NCBI GenBank assembly: GCA_008704415.1
Contig: VXIS01000381.1
Span: 1 to 42,662, forward strand
Source: Sphaerosporella brunnea
Lineage: Eukaryota > Ascomycota > Pezizomycetes > Pezizales > Pyronemataceae
Reading direction: 5' to 3'
DNA: 42,662 bases
A program made the position numbers and the translations under genes. The stretch's first letter is position 1; each line of letters opens with the position of its first letter. Positions 1-10,764 of the stretch are shown here, in pieces. Under the pieces are notes generated by a model. That model was not told the origin of the DNA and made no database searches. It saw only the letters and a list, made by a program, of their open reading frames with translations.

Positions 1-142
1 AGTGAAATATTATCAAAACGGATGAAGGACTATACTAAAATATGAGAGGTTTTGGTCGTTTGATTGATGGTCATCTTTGCCGGATACCAGTTCCAATCCA
101 TTCAGATGACTTAATTAATACGAACTTTAACTCGGAAAGAAG
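1..142. repeat. Outer left arm of a large split palindrome
   Basis: This segment matches, in inverted orientation, about 3590-3715. Shared blocks include TTTGATTGATGGTCATCTT and CATTCAGATGACTTAATTAA. The match reaches the first bases of the window, so the arm may continue outside. Similarity fades near 142 at CTCGG, where A-rich sequence begins. Small indels and substitutions separate the arms, so this is an old or degenerate repeat. No coding sequence is visible. Confidence 0.75.
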
Positions 143-179
143 CAAACAAAAGAAAGAGACATACCAAAAACTAGTCGAA

Positions 180-489
180 AAAACAAAAAAAAAAAAAGAA
201 TAGCAACAACAAAAAAAAATAACTATAAAAAAAAAAAAGAAAAAAAAAGAAAAGAAAAAAAAAAAGGAAATAAAAAAAAGATCAAACCACAACAAAGAAA
301 GAAAAAAGAAAGGAACAAAAAACAAAAAAAGACAAAAAAAAAAAACAAAAAAAAGAAAAAAAAAAAAGAAAAAAAAAAAAAAAGAAAAAAAAAAAGAAAA
401 AAAAAAAAAAAAGAAAAAAAAAAAGAAAAAAAAAAAAAAAAAAAAACAAAAAAAAAAACACAACAAAGAAAAAGAAACAAAAAAAAACC
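180..489 (+). repeat. A-rich low-complexity tract (about 310 bp)
   Basis: This is almost pure A on the + strand with scattered G and C. It contains several A runs longer than 10, the longest near 430-446. On the - strand it produces long artefactual poly-Phe reading frames. It forms the left border of the insert. Confidence 0.9.
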
Positions 490-2519
490 ATGACGATTAA
501 TATGCTGAGATTTAACTACCATGTGGTACTTAGACTAACGGCGATATGCATGAATTGTAGATCTGTGCCGGAGCCACCGCTAATAGATGCAGTGAAAAAA
601 AAAGATAATGGAGGTGCGGAATATCTACCTCGTGTATCTCACCGACAAGCCTTGCAAGACAACCACCCCCGAGTTTCCTCCATTTAGTCGACCTAGTCGC
701 ATCGCACTTTTAGCCAATCGACGGGCTCTACTCACCTCCATCCTGCTTTCTTTAGGCAAATCATCTGTCTTTTCACTCCTCCATTTTGTTCTCATCTTGA
801 CGGCCGCATCCTCCTTGCCCTTGCCACGTCGCGCACACACGTATAGACTGAAGATGGCAGACTCTGGGTATTCGTCCGGCTTCTGCCTGCTGCTAAACGC
901 CTTCTCGACTTTGTGAGACGCGGCATTCCAACCATTGCTTCCTCGTCGTGAACGCAAACTCGTCATCACGCATCTGCACATCTGTTGCCTTCTTCAACGC
1001 TTCCTTTCCTCAGCCCACAGTTTACTGCCGTTTGCAAACTCCATTAATTGGGCCCCTTGTCACCATAGTTAGTAGCTCATCCATTCGTTGGCCTTTTGAA
1101 GTGCCGGCACAAACTGATTCCTAGTTAGACAACATCGCCAAACTGGTCAAAAGCGTCCGAGCTGCAATTACGAATCCTCCTCATTATGCACTACAAAGGC
1201 TAAGGGTTGCACACCCTCTTCAAAACTAGCTGACGCTTTGTATCCAGTTTTTGCAACCTCGCATTGCAGCATTCAGCTCCCCAGGCCATGAACCACACCC
1301 CACTTGCATAGCCGTTGTCGCTACGGCCTCCGAGTGCTTTTCCAGTCAATCTATTCCCCAGCCTTTGTTATATGCATTGCTGCTGGGAGTCGCCCGGCGC
1401 GCACCGGATCAAGCTCAGTCTATATGCATGAGCAGCCCGCACGCTCTGCCAAGGGACCAACGCGTCCAACCTCGATTCGGCGGAGCAGTAAGTTTCTGAT
1501 AATCATATCTTAGACCTTGTAGCTCATATCTGAGACGGGTGCGCGGGGTTAAGGGGGATGACCCGAGAAGAGAGACCCTATCCAATTGGTTCCGGTCTTG
1601 TAGTGATTTCAGCGAGTTTAGTTGAAAGGACTTGTCGCGGGCCGGAAACAAAACATACGATAGTGGTCCTGTCCCACGGATCCACCACCTTTTACCTGTA
1701 TCCCGGCATAGCGGGAACCAAGACTAATATCATCCTTGCTCGGAGGAAGACGAGCGCCTTTTCCTCGGAAAAGGAATTTCTTTATTCCTCAAAACCATCC
1801 AATCTATGAAACTCGAGCTCGATACTTTTTACAACTCCCCGAGCCAGCCTCTCGTTATGCATGGTTTCACATCTACGAGAGCGCGATACTCTTTTTGCTC
1901 CTCACACTGAGCGAACGACAAACCCCGGCCGCTACTGATCGAATTTTGAGTAATGCCCAGTTGATAGACGTCTGACTGGCGCAGAAGCAGACATGCTGTT
2001 TGGGAGTGAAAAAAAGAGTTGATACCTGAACGCTGCTTTTACATGCAGTCGTCGCGGGTGTTGCGGGAGCTTTGCGTTTGACGAGGTAGGTGGAGGGACA
2101 TGGTAGGGGAGAGAATGTTGGAGACTGTGAAGGTTCGATATAGGCACCAAGCAGTGGTGATGGATTGGTACGAACAATGGAGAATGAAATAGTGAAGCAG
2201 GAGTGTAGGATTCTCACAACGACGGAGCGAGACACGCGTCGTGAACGTGACTTCCCAAGTTCGGCATTTCGTAAGCCACGTGGATTTCATTGGTTTCCCG
2301 CTAAGCGAGCGTGATTGAGAGCGGGGTTTGAAAACACCGGTTTACACCAGCTTAAGTTGTGCGAGTGATACACTTATGTCCCCTTACCCTCCATCAGTTC
2401 AAGGTGCTGACAGGACTTTCCGTGGCTTTTTTAAACACTTCTTAGCAATTGCTTGTTATCCCGTAACAATTCCTGATGCAAAGACTCTAGTGATTGCCAA
2501 AAACGATTCAAAATCACAC

Positions 2520-2842
2520 AAACATAACAAGACAGACAAAACAAACTTAAAAACGTACAAAAGTGAAAGAATAAAAAAAACAACGAAAAACGCAACAAAA
2601 AACGTACCAAAAAACAAGATCAATACCAATCAAAAAATAAAGAAAATCGACACCCAATACCAAACAAAAAATACAAAAGCAACACTGAAACAACCAACAA
2701 AAAAAAAACAAAAAAAAAAACCACAAAAAAAAAAACAAAAACAGACAAAACAAAAAAAAAGAAGAAAATAGAAGAAAAAAAAAAAAAAGAAAAAAAGGAA
2801 AAGAAAAAAAAAAAAAGAAAAAAAAAAAAAAAAGCAAAGGAT
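2520..2842 (+). repeat. A-rich low-complexity tract, right border of the insert
   Basis: A-rich sequence becomes denser from about 2520 and is nearly pure A/G from 2750 to 2834. Position 2843 onward resumes similarity to the palindrome's right arm. The A-rich strand is the same as at the left border, so the two borders are direct rather than inverted. Confidence 0.85.
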
Positions 2843-3221
2843 ATCAACAACGAGCGAGATAGAAATGCAAGCGGAGGACAGCAGCGGCAAGCGCCATGAT
2901 GTCGACACCAGATAGAGTGCGTAGACAGCAGGTTTGCATATTATGGGGGTGGGCTACCTCAGGTAATTAACCAGACAGTGAGTGACATAAACAGAAATTT
3001 GGCTATTTTTTTTTTTTTCCTTTTCCCTTTTTTTTTCTTTTTTTTCTTTTTTACGGTTTGGCTTATTTTCAGGCGAACTTGCGACAATCACGATCAGACT
3101 CGTTTCCAACAAGCGGAACCTCACCCACGTTCGTGTCTCAGGTCCAGATCTCAACTCAAGTCATACCAACACCAGCACCCACCACATTTAACTGGGTAAC
3201 GTTTGGGCGACGCAGAGCAGA
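2843..3221. repeat. Inner left arm of the large palindrome
   Basis: Read inward, this arm aligns with the reverse complement of 3245-3600. Long identical blocks include CATGATGTCGACACCAGATA, CACCCACGTTCGTGTCTCAG and CACCAGCACCCACCACATTT. It contains a T-rich tract (3005-3052) matched by an A-rich tract in the other arm. The innermost 18 bp (3204-3221, TGGGCGACGCAGAGCAGA) are perfectly complementary to 3245-3262. Confidence 0.9.
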
Positions 3222-3244
3222 GTATTCCCAACGCTACCCTAGGA

Positions 3245-3715
3245 TCTGCTCTGCGTCGCCCAACGTTAACCCAGTTAAATGTGGTGGGTGCTGGTGTTGG
3301 ATGCTGAGTTGAGATTTGGACCTGAGACACGAACGTGGGTGAGTCCGCTGTGGGAACGAGTTCGCCGGCTTCGGCGTCTCGCCTGAAAAGAAGCCAAACC
3401 TAAAAAAGAAAAAAAAAAAAAAAAAAGGAAAAGGAAAAAAAAAAGCAAATTCTGTTTTATGTACTCACTCTTGTACATACCTAGGTAGCCCCCCCCCCCC
3501 TAAAATGCAACCTGCTTCCGCACTCTATCTGGTGTCGACATCATGGCGCCTGCCGCTGCTTCGCTTGCATTTCATATCTGCTCGTTCCCGAGTAAGTCTA
3601 TTAATTAAGTCATCTGAATGTATTGGAACCGGCAAGGCAAGATGACCATCAATCAAACGGACCAAACCCTCATATGTAATCCAAGTCCTTCATCGTTTGA
3701 TAATATTCGTTGTCG
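3245..3715. repeat. Right arm of the large palindrome
   Basis: This arm is complementary to 2843-3221 and then to 1-142, with about 23 nt of loop between the innermost arms (3222-3244). Identity looks like roughly 85% by eye, with indels concentrated in homopolymers. It includes a C12 tract at 3489-3500. Similarity ends around 3710-3715. No transposase is present, so if this is a mobile element it is a non-autonomous foldback type. Confidence 0.88.
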
Positions 3716-4075
3716 TCGTCAAAAATCCTTTTTTGAAAGCCGACAAAGGAAAAACGAATAGAAGACGCAAAATCGCATAAACCCCTGAAGATACGAGAGA
3801 GGAAAAGCCGCGCTACAAGAATCCCCCCAGAAATATAGAACTACAGCCTCGAAAAAAAAAAAAAGATATTCCATGAAAAAAACGCATAACTACATGTAGC
3901 AAATCAGTTCGACGGGTGAACAAAACTAGAAACACAACAAAGATACCGCCATCAAGAAGCCACTCTTCCTTCCCGGTCCGTTTTGCCAAGCTCCCTTCCA
4001 GAAAACACATCTGCACCAAAAGCAACCAAATCAGTCCCTTTCACCGCAAAGATTGCCATCTCGCGAAAAGGTATC

Positions 4076-7000
4076 TTAGAAGCCCATGAACCCAGTCGCC
4101 TGCGGGGCGATTCCATTGCCGTAAGGCTGCGCGGGTCCACCAGGGCCGGCGGTGATCATCAGAGGGCCCTTGCCAAGGATCGGCGTGTCGTCATCGATCT
4201 TTTGCTTGGATGCCTCCCGGGCCTTTCTCTCCTCATTATCCTTCTCAAGCGTGGCGATCTTCATCGACTGCTCTCGCATAACATTGATCATGAACGGCAT
4301 CGTGTAATCCGTGAGACCGTAACGCCATGAAATCTCCATAACCGTGTGAACGGGAATCAAGTCGTAACAAGCATAAAGCATCGCGGCGTAACATTCGCGG
4401 TTGCCAATCTCGACAAACTAAACTCAAATTAGTAAATATACCCGGCACAGCCTCAATTCTTTCCACTTACGTAGCGCAAAAGCTCATCAACCACCTCCTC
4501 TCTGCCGGACACGGCGGCAGTTTCGATTGCGTCTTTGAAAAGCTTATCTTGTTTCGACAGCGCGATTGATTGGTTCCAGCGTTTGTGCTTTCGGTAGATG
4601 TTTGCTGCAACCTGCCGGAAAAAGACGAGTCTGCCGCGATAGTAAGTCTCGGGCGCATGGCTAAAATTGGTCATATGATTGGATGGACACATACTCGTGC
4701 TTCTCAAGTCTCTGCGCGAGCTCGACGGGGTCATAATTGTCGTAGTTCTCGACCGAGTCACGCAGCGTCTTGTAGTCCTCCTCCTCGATTAACAGATCGT
4801 TGATAGCGTTGTTGACAACCTTGTTGTTTTGGCTCTGGACGTTGAGCAGGAAAGGCTTAATCAACGGAATGTTGTCTGATCTCTCGAACATGCGGACGAC
4901 CCTACACCAAGTCAGATATGAACAACACAGGTCCATTTTTGCTGGCTTACCTAGCAACATCGATGCGAGGTGTGAGAGCGGAAAGCAAGTCAGTGAGCAA
5001 CGTGGGCTGTTCCTGAAGGTAGAAGTTGAGAGCTCGGTAGTAAATCTCCAAGTTGGCCACCTTGACGATGATGTCCTTGAAGGACTGGTGCTCCCAGGCA
5101 TCAGCAGCCCGCTCCATCATGGCAAGCGCCGCGTTGTCCCATTCATCGTAATGGCAGTACAGGAAGATCAACTCCGGCCACAGATGAGCCTGCTCGCAAG
5201 CTCGGATCATCTTAGGGATGTTGATACGTCCCCAGAACAGCTTGAGGTGTTCCATGACACGATCCGGGCGATACTTAGTGAGCGCAATGCCGAGTTCCGT
5301 GAACATGCCCATGTGCGCCCTCTCAAGACCCAGGCCGTTCTCCAACAAGTTAATCAACTCGTCGAAGTAGCCATTACGCTCATATTGCTTGACAATCTCC
5401 TGCAACTCCTCCGCATGCACAATCAAGTTCAGACCACAAATCTGGGCCAGACGGAACTCCTTCTTGCTAACACAAGCCTCGTGGACCTGCTTCCAGACCT
5501 TAGTGCTGTTGGCCTTGCGAGCACACTCAACAGCGTTCTGGTACTCCTCGAGGAACACAAGCGTGGTGGCCAGCTTGGCCCAGTTGGAGATGCTGGTGTA
5601 AAAGATTTTGGCCGCCTGGTGCAATCCTGCCTCGTATGCCTTGTCACCACACTCCTCGATGTTCGCAACGTTCGCGGCGTTCAAGAAGTCCTCCAGCTCG
5701 TGCAGCTTGTCGACATGAGCCAGGCACAAAGCCAAGGCGCTGTCGATGGGAGGCTCCCGCAAAGTCTTCCGGCACATCTGTAAGTACTTGATGAGGTCCT
5801 CATACTTGCCAGCATGTGTCGACATCTCGATAACCTCGGAATAGTTGGATGGGTCATTGGCGCGAATGTACGACTCGATACCATCGCTGATACGGAGACC
5901 ATCAATCTGGGCCTTACCCAAACGGCTCCAAACCTCAGGCTGGTCTACACGATCCGCGAAAGCGAAAGCACGATCAATGCTAACAATGTGCTCAATGAGA
6001 ACATTGATGGCTTCCGTGTGGGCGTTGCTCTTCTTGTAAACCTCAAGGGCCTCTTCAAACAGACCGTTCTCGATACAGATGTTAGCAATATCGGAACCGT
6101 CGTAGTTGGTGAGGCGGTTAATGTAGTCCATGACACGAGCCTTGTCAGCCCTGACTGCGGTAAGGATGAGCAGGTTTTGCAGGTTGTTGTTGTCACTGAA
6201 TGGCGAGGGCTCCAAGATGATCTTCTCCAGCAGCTCAATCAACTCAGTGGGCAGATCATTTTGCAGGAAAGACTGCACGGCAGTTGAAACATCCTCGGGG
6301 TCAGTCGATTCCGGAACGGCAGTTGCCACAACCTGATCGACGAGAGGACGGCGATGGATGTTGTTCGGGCTTAGAACGAAGTTCCAAAGCTCGGCATCAC
6401 GGCGTGCGACAAGGTACCGGGCCTGATGCTTGAACATCGAGTTCTCGTTGGTGATCTTGACCAATTCAAGATCATTTTGACCCTTCTGATACGCAATGAA
6501 AGCCAGATAGGGATCCCTCTTCTCGCAGTATTTACCGACAATGGCGGAGTCGTACTTGTCATTCTCCTTGAGGAACTTCTCAGGGTTGTTGTTACTATCG
6601 ATGTAGATCTTGGCCAGAGCATTGTAGACCGCAGGCTGCTCATTTCCGGCGTTAAGCATGTCCTCCAGGAAAGGCAACAGCATCTTGAGTCGGTTTCGCT
6701 TCTCCACCTCGGCCACCAGCTCGTCTACGGGGACGGCATCGGCTGAGACAGACTTTAGCAGGCCCTTGATAATCGATTCTTCGCAATCAACATCCAAAAG
6801 TCCTCCAACGACGGCGGGTGTCCGGCTAGGGTTAACACGCTGCACATAGACCTCGATGGACTTGAACTGCTGGTTTCGGTAGAGGTACAGCACCAAATCG
6901 TGGATGAAGTTGAAGCGATCGCACACAACAATCAGCGGAAGCTGCTCAGTCAGCTGAGCTTCCTTAAGGAAGTTCTTCACCTTCTCGGGGTTGTAAAAGT

Positions 7001-9501
7001 TGTTATCACGGCAGATACGCTCCACTTCCGACAACTGGCCCATCCTCGTCGCTGCTTGGAGGTATTTGAAAACTACATCACCATCTTCAGTCAAGTTGAC
7101 AACGGTTCCCAGGTAGTAGTACAATCCCTCGAACGTCTTGAACGATTCGAAAAGTTCGATCAAACGGTGTGGTCCCAAGAGGTCGGAATATTTGGTAGCA
7201 ATCTGAATAACGACCTGGAGGTTCTGGCGGATGTTGACGCGCAACATTTCCCGGAGGCAGTCCAGAGAATCCTCAACCGACATGCGTCCAAAGTATCCAA
7301 CCACGAACTCAGCACTAAGGGCCGCGGCGTTGTTACAGAGAACGCGCTTGATAGCTGCAGGGTCCTCGTAATGCTCGAGTGCCTGCTGGTACAAACCGGC
7401 GTTTTCGCACAGCTGCGCAACCTTGGCCTTGTCATAGTAGGAGAACATGTTGTTTCCGAGGATCGCAGCGGCAACTTGAGGAGCGTTCAACAAGTTCATC
7501 TCCAGAAGACGGGTTTGCTGAGGCCCTTGCTCGGGCTTGTTTCCCTCCAGTGCGGTGAGCAGGAATGCAGTTGCCTGCTGAATCATGCTCTGCGAGAGAA
7601 AGACATCCACAACACGGTCGATGTCAACCAAAGCACCACCCTCGTGACCCGCAAGCTGCGTAGCAAACTCGGTTCCCTTCTCGGGGTTGATGCGCACAAT
7701 GTGCTGCAAGAGAGCTGTGTAGTCGGGGCTATAGCCGACCTTCTGCGCGTATGGCAAGATCTTGTCGAACTGGCCGGTCTCCGCAAAGGAGGCAACCACC
7801 TTCTGGGGAACGTTGGCCCGCAGATATACGCTCAAGGCCATGCTGATATCATGGGGACGCACTATGTCTCCAAGCTCCTCGGTGCACTCGAGTTTGTTCT
7901 CTTTCAGCCACTTCTCTAAAAGATGCTTCCGGTTCTGCGCAAGTACGGGCTTGACTAATTCGATTGTCTCGTACTTGTTGAGGGTGGTCTTATCCAGAAG
8001 CATACCGAAGTACTGTAGGATGACGGAGAGCTGTCCCGGGGGTGCTGGAACGGCCTTGAACTTCTCTATAGTCTGAGGGGTCCGGAGGAAACCACGGGGA
8101 GAGTTGGCAGCAACCTTTGCTGCTTCGACATAATTATTTTGAGACATTAGTTGGTTGAATTGCTGCTGGTAAAGGTCGTCGGCGCCAGCGAGGCCAGCCC
8201 GGGAAGCCAGATTGATGGCCAACTGAGAATTGGCTGGGTTTTGAAGAAGGTAGGGGATGATCTGGTTTTCGTCCACGCTCACGGAAAGGACCTGGCCCTT
8301 TCTGTTGACGGCAATGATACCAGAAGCAGCCTCATGGGTGGTCGTGGTGAAGATGGTTTCACTGGAGATTCGGTTCATGAAGATACATGTGCCGGTTTCC
8401 AGGTCATAAAGATGGATGAAGCCGTATTTGGTGACCAGATAGATTATTGAAAATCTCTGGGAGACTTGCATCGCGACGGGGAAGTCATTGACCGCTTCCG
8501 CCGGGAAATAAACATCCACAGCCTTTTTCTGGAATACTGGGTTTCCCGCGGCGTGGTCCACCTCTACGACGTGCAGCTTAGCTCCTTGTTGCGTACGGAC
8601 CGAGAAAGTGAACAACTTCGTCGGGCTGGGGGCGCCCTCCAGTTTGATCTCGGCGAACGCGGCCGCGTGTCCCTCGATCGCCTGACTGATGCCCCGATCC
8701 TTCGAGTACAGCTGCATGTTGCCTACGACCCGACCCTGCTGCGAAGCAATTCCTACCACCACCATCCATTTCTCGTCCTGGTTGACACGGTAATTAATGA
8801 TTTGGCTACCCTACAAGATGTTAGATTCGAAGCGCGGCTCGAGAATTGGGAGACTGCGGACCTGAAGATTTACGTGTCTGTCAAACATCTTGATCGGAGC
8901 AGCCTGGGCAGGATCCAGGACATCCCAGTGGTACACAGTGGTATCTGTGATGAGTCCCAGCGCCCTTTCGCTGATCCACTTCCAGAACACGACGTCCTCG
9001 CTCATCGCATGTGACTTGAGCTTTCCCTTCGCATCCAGGTCGAAGATCTGCAGTGTGCGCTGGGCTTTGAGGGCGATGATGTTTTTGCTCCAATGCATGA
9101 TGGCACTGTCGGCCTTGATGGTCCGTCGTGTGACATTGTTGCCGTTGTGAAGATCGATAATCACGACTTGAGCTGAAGCTTCATCGCTCTTCTCCCGCAC
9201 GCATATGTACCGGTCGCTCTCTAATGTCTAACGGATGTCAGTAATCATAACGCGGCGAATGAGATATCCGAGGTGATCATGGTTACTTACGGTGGTGTTG
9301 AAGCCTATAGCAGCTGGCTTTTGGATGCGTTAGGATGAAGCTAAAGATATACAGGATGGTTGGCATACCGAGATTTCAAGCTGTGGGAGCTATAGTACAG
9401 GACACGCAGCCGTTAGCGATCCCCGGCTACGACGCACAATCACGATGTAGGCCACGGCATACCGAGAGAAGCTCCGTAAAGGAGATAGGTAAAGGCGCCA
9501 T
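4076..9501 (-). CDS. CHC1: Clathrin heavy chain
   Basis: This is the heavy chain of the clathrin triskelion, which coats vesicles at the trans-Golgi, endosomes and plasma membrane. Inferred exons, in transcript order: 9463-9501, 9369-9389, 9291-9317, 8862-9227, 4951-8810, 4695-4901, 4471-4630, 4076-4417. They join in frame to 1673 residues, the expected length. The start reads [13 protein letters not shown] and the tip exons continue [29 protein letters not shown]. The N-terminal propeller occupies about residues 1-330, followed by the linker and the long alpha-solenoid of clathrin repeats. The C-terminus carries the trimerisation region and the conserved LMITAGPG segment, ending ATGFMGF. The 5' exons of 21 and 27 nt are unusually small. 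The junction KHE-LVFFRQ fixes the 64-nt intron at 4631-4694. Family assignment is certain; the smallest exons rest on splice-site logic. Confidence 0.97.
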
Positions 9502-10458
9502 TGCAATTCAATCTGTGGACCACCGCAGACAGTCGGCGGGGGATGTGAAAAGGAGTTTACGGGTGGATGGGAAGTGAGATGCTGCTAAGGTCGACCAAGC
9601 GAACGAACAGAACAGAAAGGGACGCCAAAACGAAAAGAATCAAAAGGCGCGGGTTGATGATATCGTAATGGCAATGGCAAGAAGTGAAGCGGATTGCGAG
9701 TGAGCGTTGGATAAAAGGTAGGTGATAGGGTTTTCGAGGACGCCGGAGGAGACGGAGGAATCTTGCTTGGGGGGGTCTTTCGGGGGAGTCTGGGAGGCTG
9801 ATTCGGATTCCCAAAAGATGTTAGGGGGGGGGAAGAGTGACAGGGGTGTTTGTTAGGGATGTGATTTACGCGCGGGTGCGGGTAGATTTCCGCACTGCGA
9901 AAGCTGTTTGGTGCAGCTATCTATTCAACGTACGCGTTCGGCATCACTTTTTATTTGCAAAAGCTAGACAGCATTGTGTCTGAGCGTTTTGACACATTTT
10001 GTGCAGCTTGCGTGAAGCTCGCATCCGTTGCTTCTGTACGGTGAGAAACGGTGACGCATGGTTAACGTTAGACCAGGGTTGGTCCGACAGCTTGCAGCTG
10101 TCGGACGATAGAGCACACGACAGCACGACAACCACAACCCACAACTGCGACGATATCCCCACATCCATCTACAAGGTGAAACTTTCAAGAGTGCTAATGG
10201 AAAATTAAGGCCTCTATTCTATTGCAATAGCGGGCACCTCCTCCACCTCCCCCACAAATCATTACGCCCGAGCAATTAATACAGAAAGCGACGTGCTGCC
10301 ACGAAAGAACAGCGGCACCGGATATCCATATAGCAGAAAAGAAAAAAAAAAAGGACCCTGAAGCAACATTTACTGTGAACAAGGACGCCCCATATCGCCG
10401 GACCCCAAAGATACCCAATCACCGCTCAGACCAGGAAAGTAGATCGGTTGTTGATTGT
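9502..10458. promoter_or_regulatory. Intergenic: clathrin upstream region and 3' flank of the small secreted gene
   Basis: These 957 bp separate the clathrin start from the stop of the next gene on the same strand. No coding sequence is visible. The stretch includes a G9 tract (9824-9832) and a perfect hairpin (10082-10106). The clathrin promoter should lie in the part nearest 9502; I see no convincing TATA box. Confidence 0.5.
10082..10106. repeat. Perfect 11-bp hairpin with 3-nt loop
   Basis: GTCCGACAGCT (10082-10092), loop TGC, then AGCTGTCGGAC (10096-10106). The stem is perfect and moderately GC-rich. It lies between the clathrin promoter side and the 3' end of the small secreted protein gene. 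There is no T-run after it and no tRNA or snoRNA context. It could be a dimeric protein-binding site or chance. Confidence 0.6.
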
Positions 10459-10764
10459 TTACAAAACCTGAGTCATCATCAGTAACAAGTCCGTCGTAAA
10501 CAAGAAGCAGCTTAACATACCAAAGCGGCAACACCAGCGATGGCAGCACCCAAGAGACCACCGGAGACCGCGTTCTGGAAGGCAGCGGAGTCGGGGACGG
10601 AGGAGGGGGAGGCCGAGGGGTAAGTTCCGTTGGTGCTGCATCGGATGTTAGCATTCGGCGACAGCGGACCGTAAACAAAGAGATCCGTACCCGTTAGTAC
10701 CGTTCTGGGCAGCAGCAGAGGCCACGAGGGCAGCGAGAGCGAGGGAGACGAGCTTGAACTGCAT
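10459..10764 (-). CDS. Small secreted, probably GPI-anchored, cell-wall protein
   Basis: Inferred exons are 10691-10764, 10521-10635 and 10459-10467, giving 65 residues. The protein starts MQFKLVSLALAALVASAAA, a typical signal peptide cleaved near AAAQ. A short mature part follows with an NGT-NGT-NGT run (potential N-glycosylation sites) and a Ser/Pro-rich stretch. It ends in a hydrophobic tail (GGLLGAAIAGVAALVL) preceded by small residues, the arrangement expected of a GPI attachment signal. Such tiny GPI proteins are common and often strongly expressed in filamentous fungi; their biochemical role is mostly unknown. The last coding exon is only 9 nt. Reading through the second intron gives nearly the same C-terminus (ALVC instead of ALVL). 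No homologue is named with confidence. Confidence 0.82.

Larger units (their letters stand above)
143..2842. other. 2.7-kb A-rich-bounded insert splitting the palindrome; no gene
   Basis: The right arm reads continuously from the block matching position 142 to the block matching about 2845, so this stretch is extra sequence in the left arm. It has A-rich low-complexity borders on the + strand (about 180-489 and 2520-2842) and a more complex centre. The centre has no ORF with protein-like composition, no reverse transcriptase or transposase motif and no tRNA. It could be a decayed retroposon with expanded A-tracts, or unique sequence caught between slippage-prone tracts. I cannot identify a family or target-site duplication. 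Confidence 0.5.

Noticed and set aside
71..522. Long poly-Phe reading frames on the - strand
   Set aside because: They are translations of an A-rich tract. Composition is almost only Phe and they overlap in several frames.
2328..2908. Lys-rich + strand frame and poly-Phe - strand frames
   Set aside because: Same low-complexity cause, in the right border tract.
4661..4694. 34-nt intron in clathrin using the TTTTAG acceptor
   Set aside because: It inserts [10 protein letters not shown] before LVFFRQ. The 64-nt intron gives the conserved KHELVFFRQ junction.
4800..7919. 327- and 339-residue frames on the + strand opposite clathrin
   Set aside because: They lie entirely antisense to the conserved clathrin exon and reflect codon bias. 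No domain or start context supports them.
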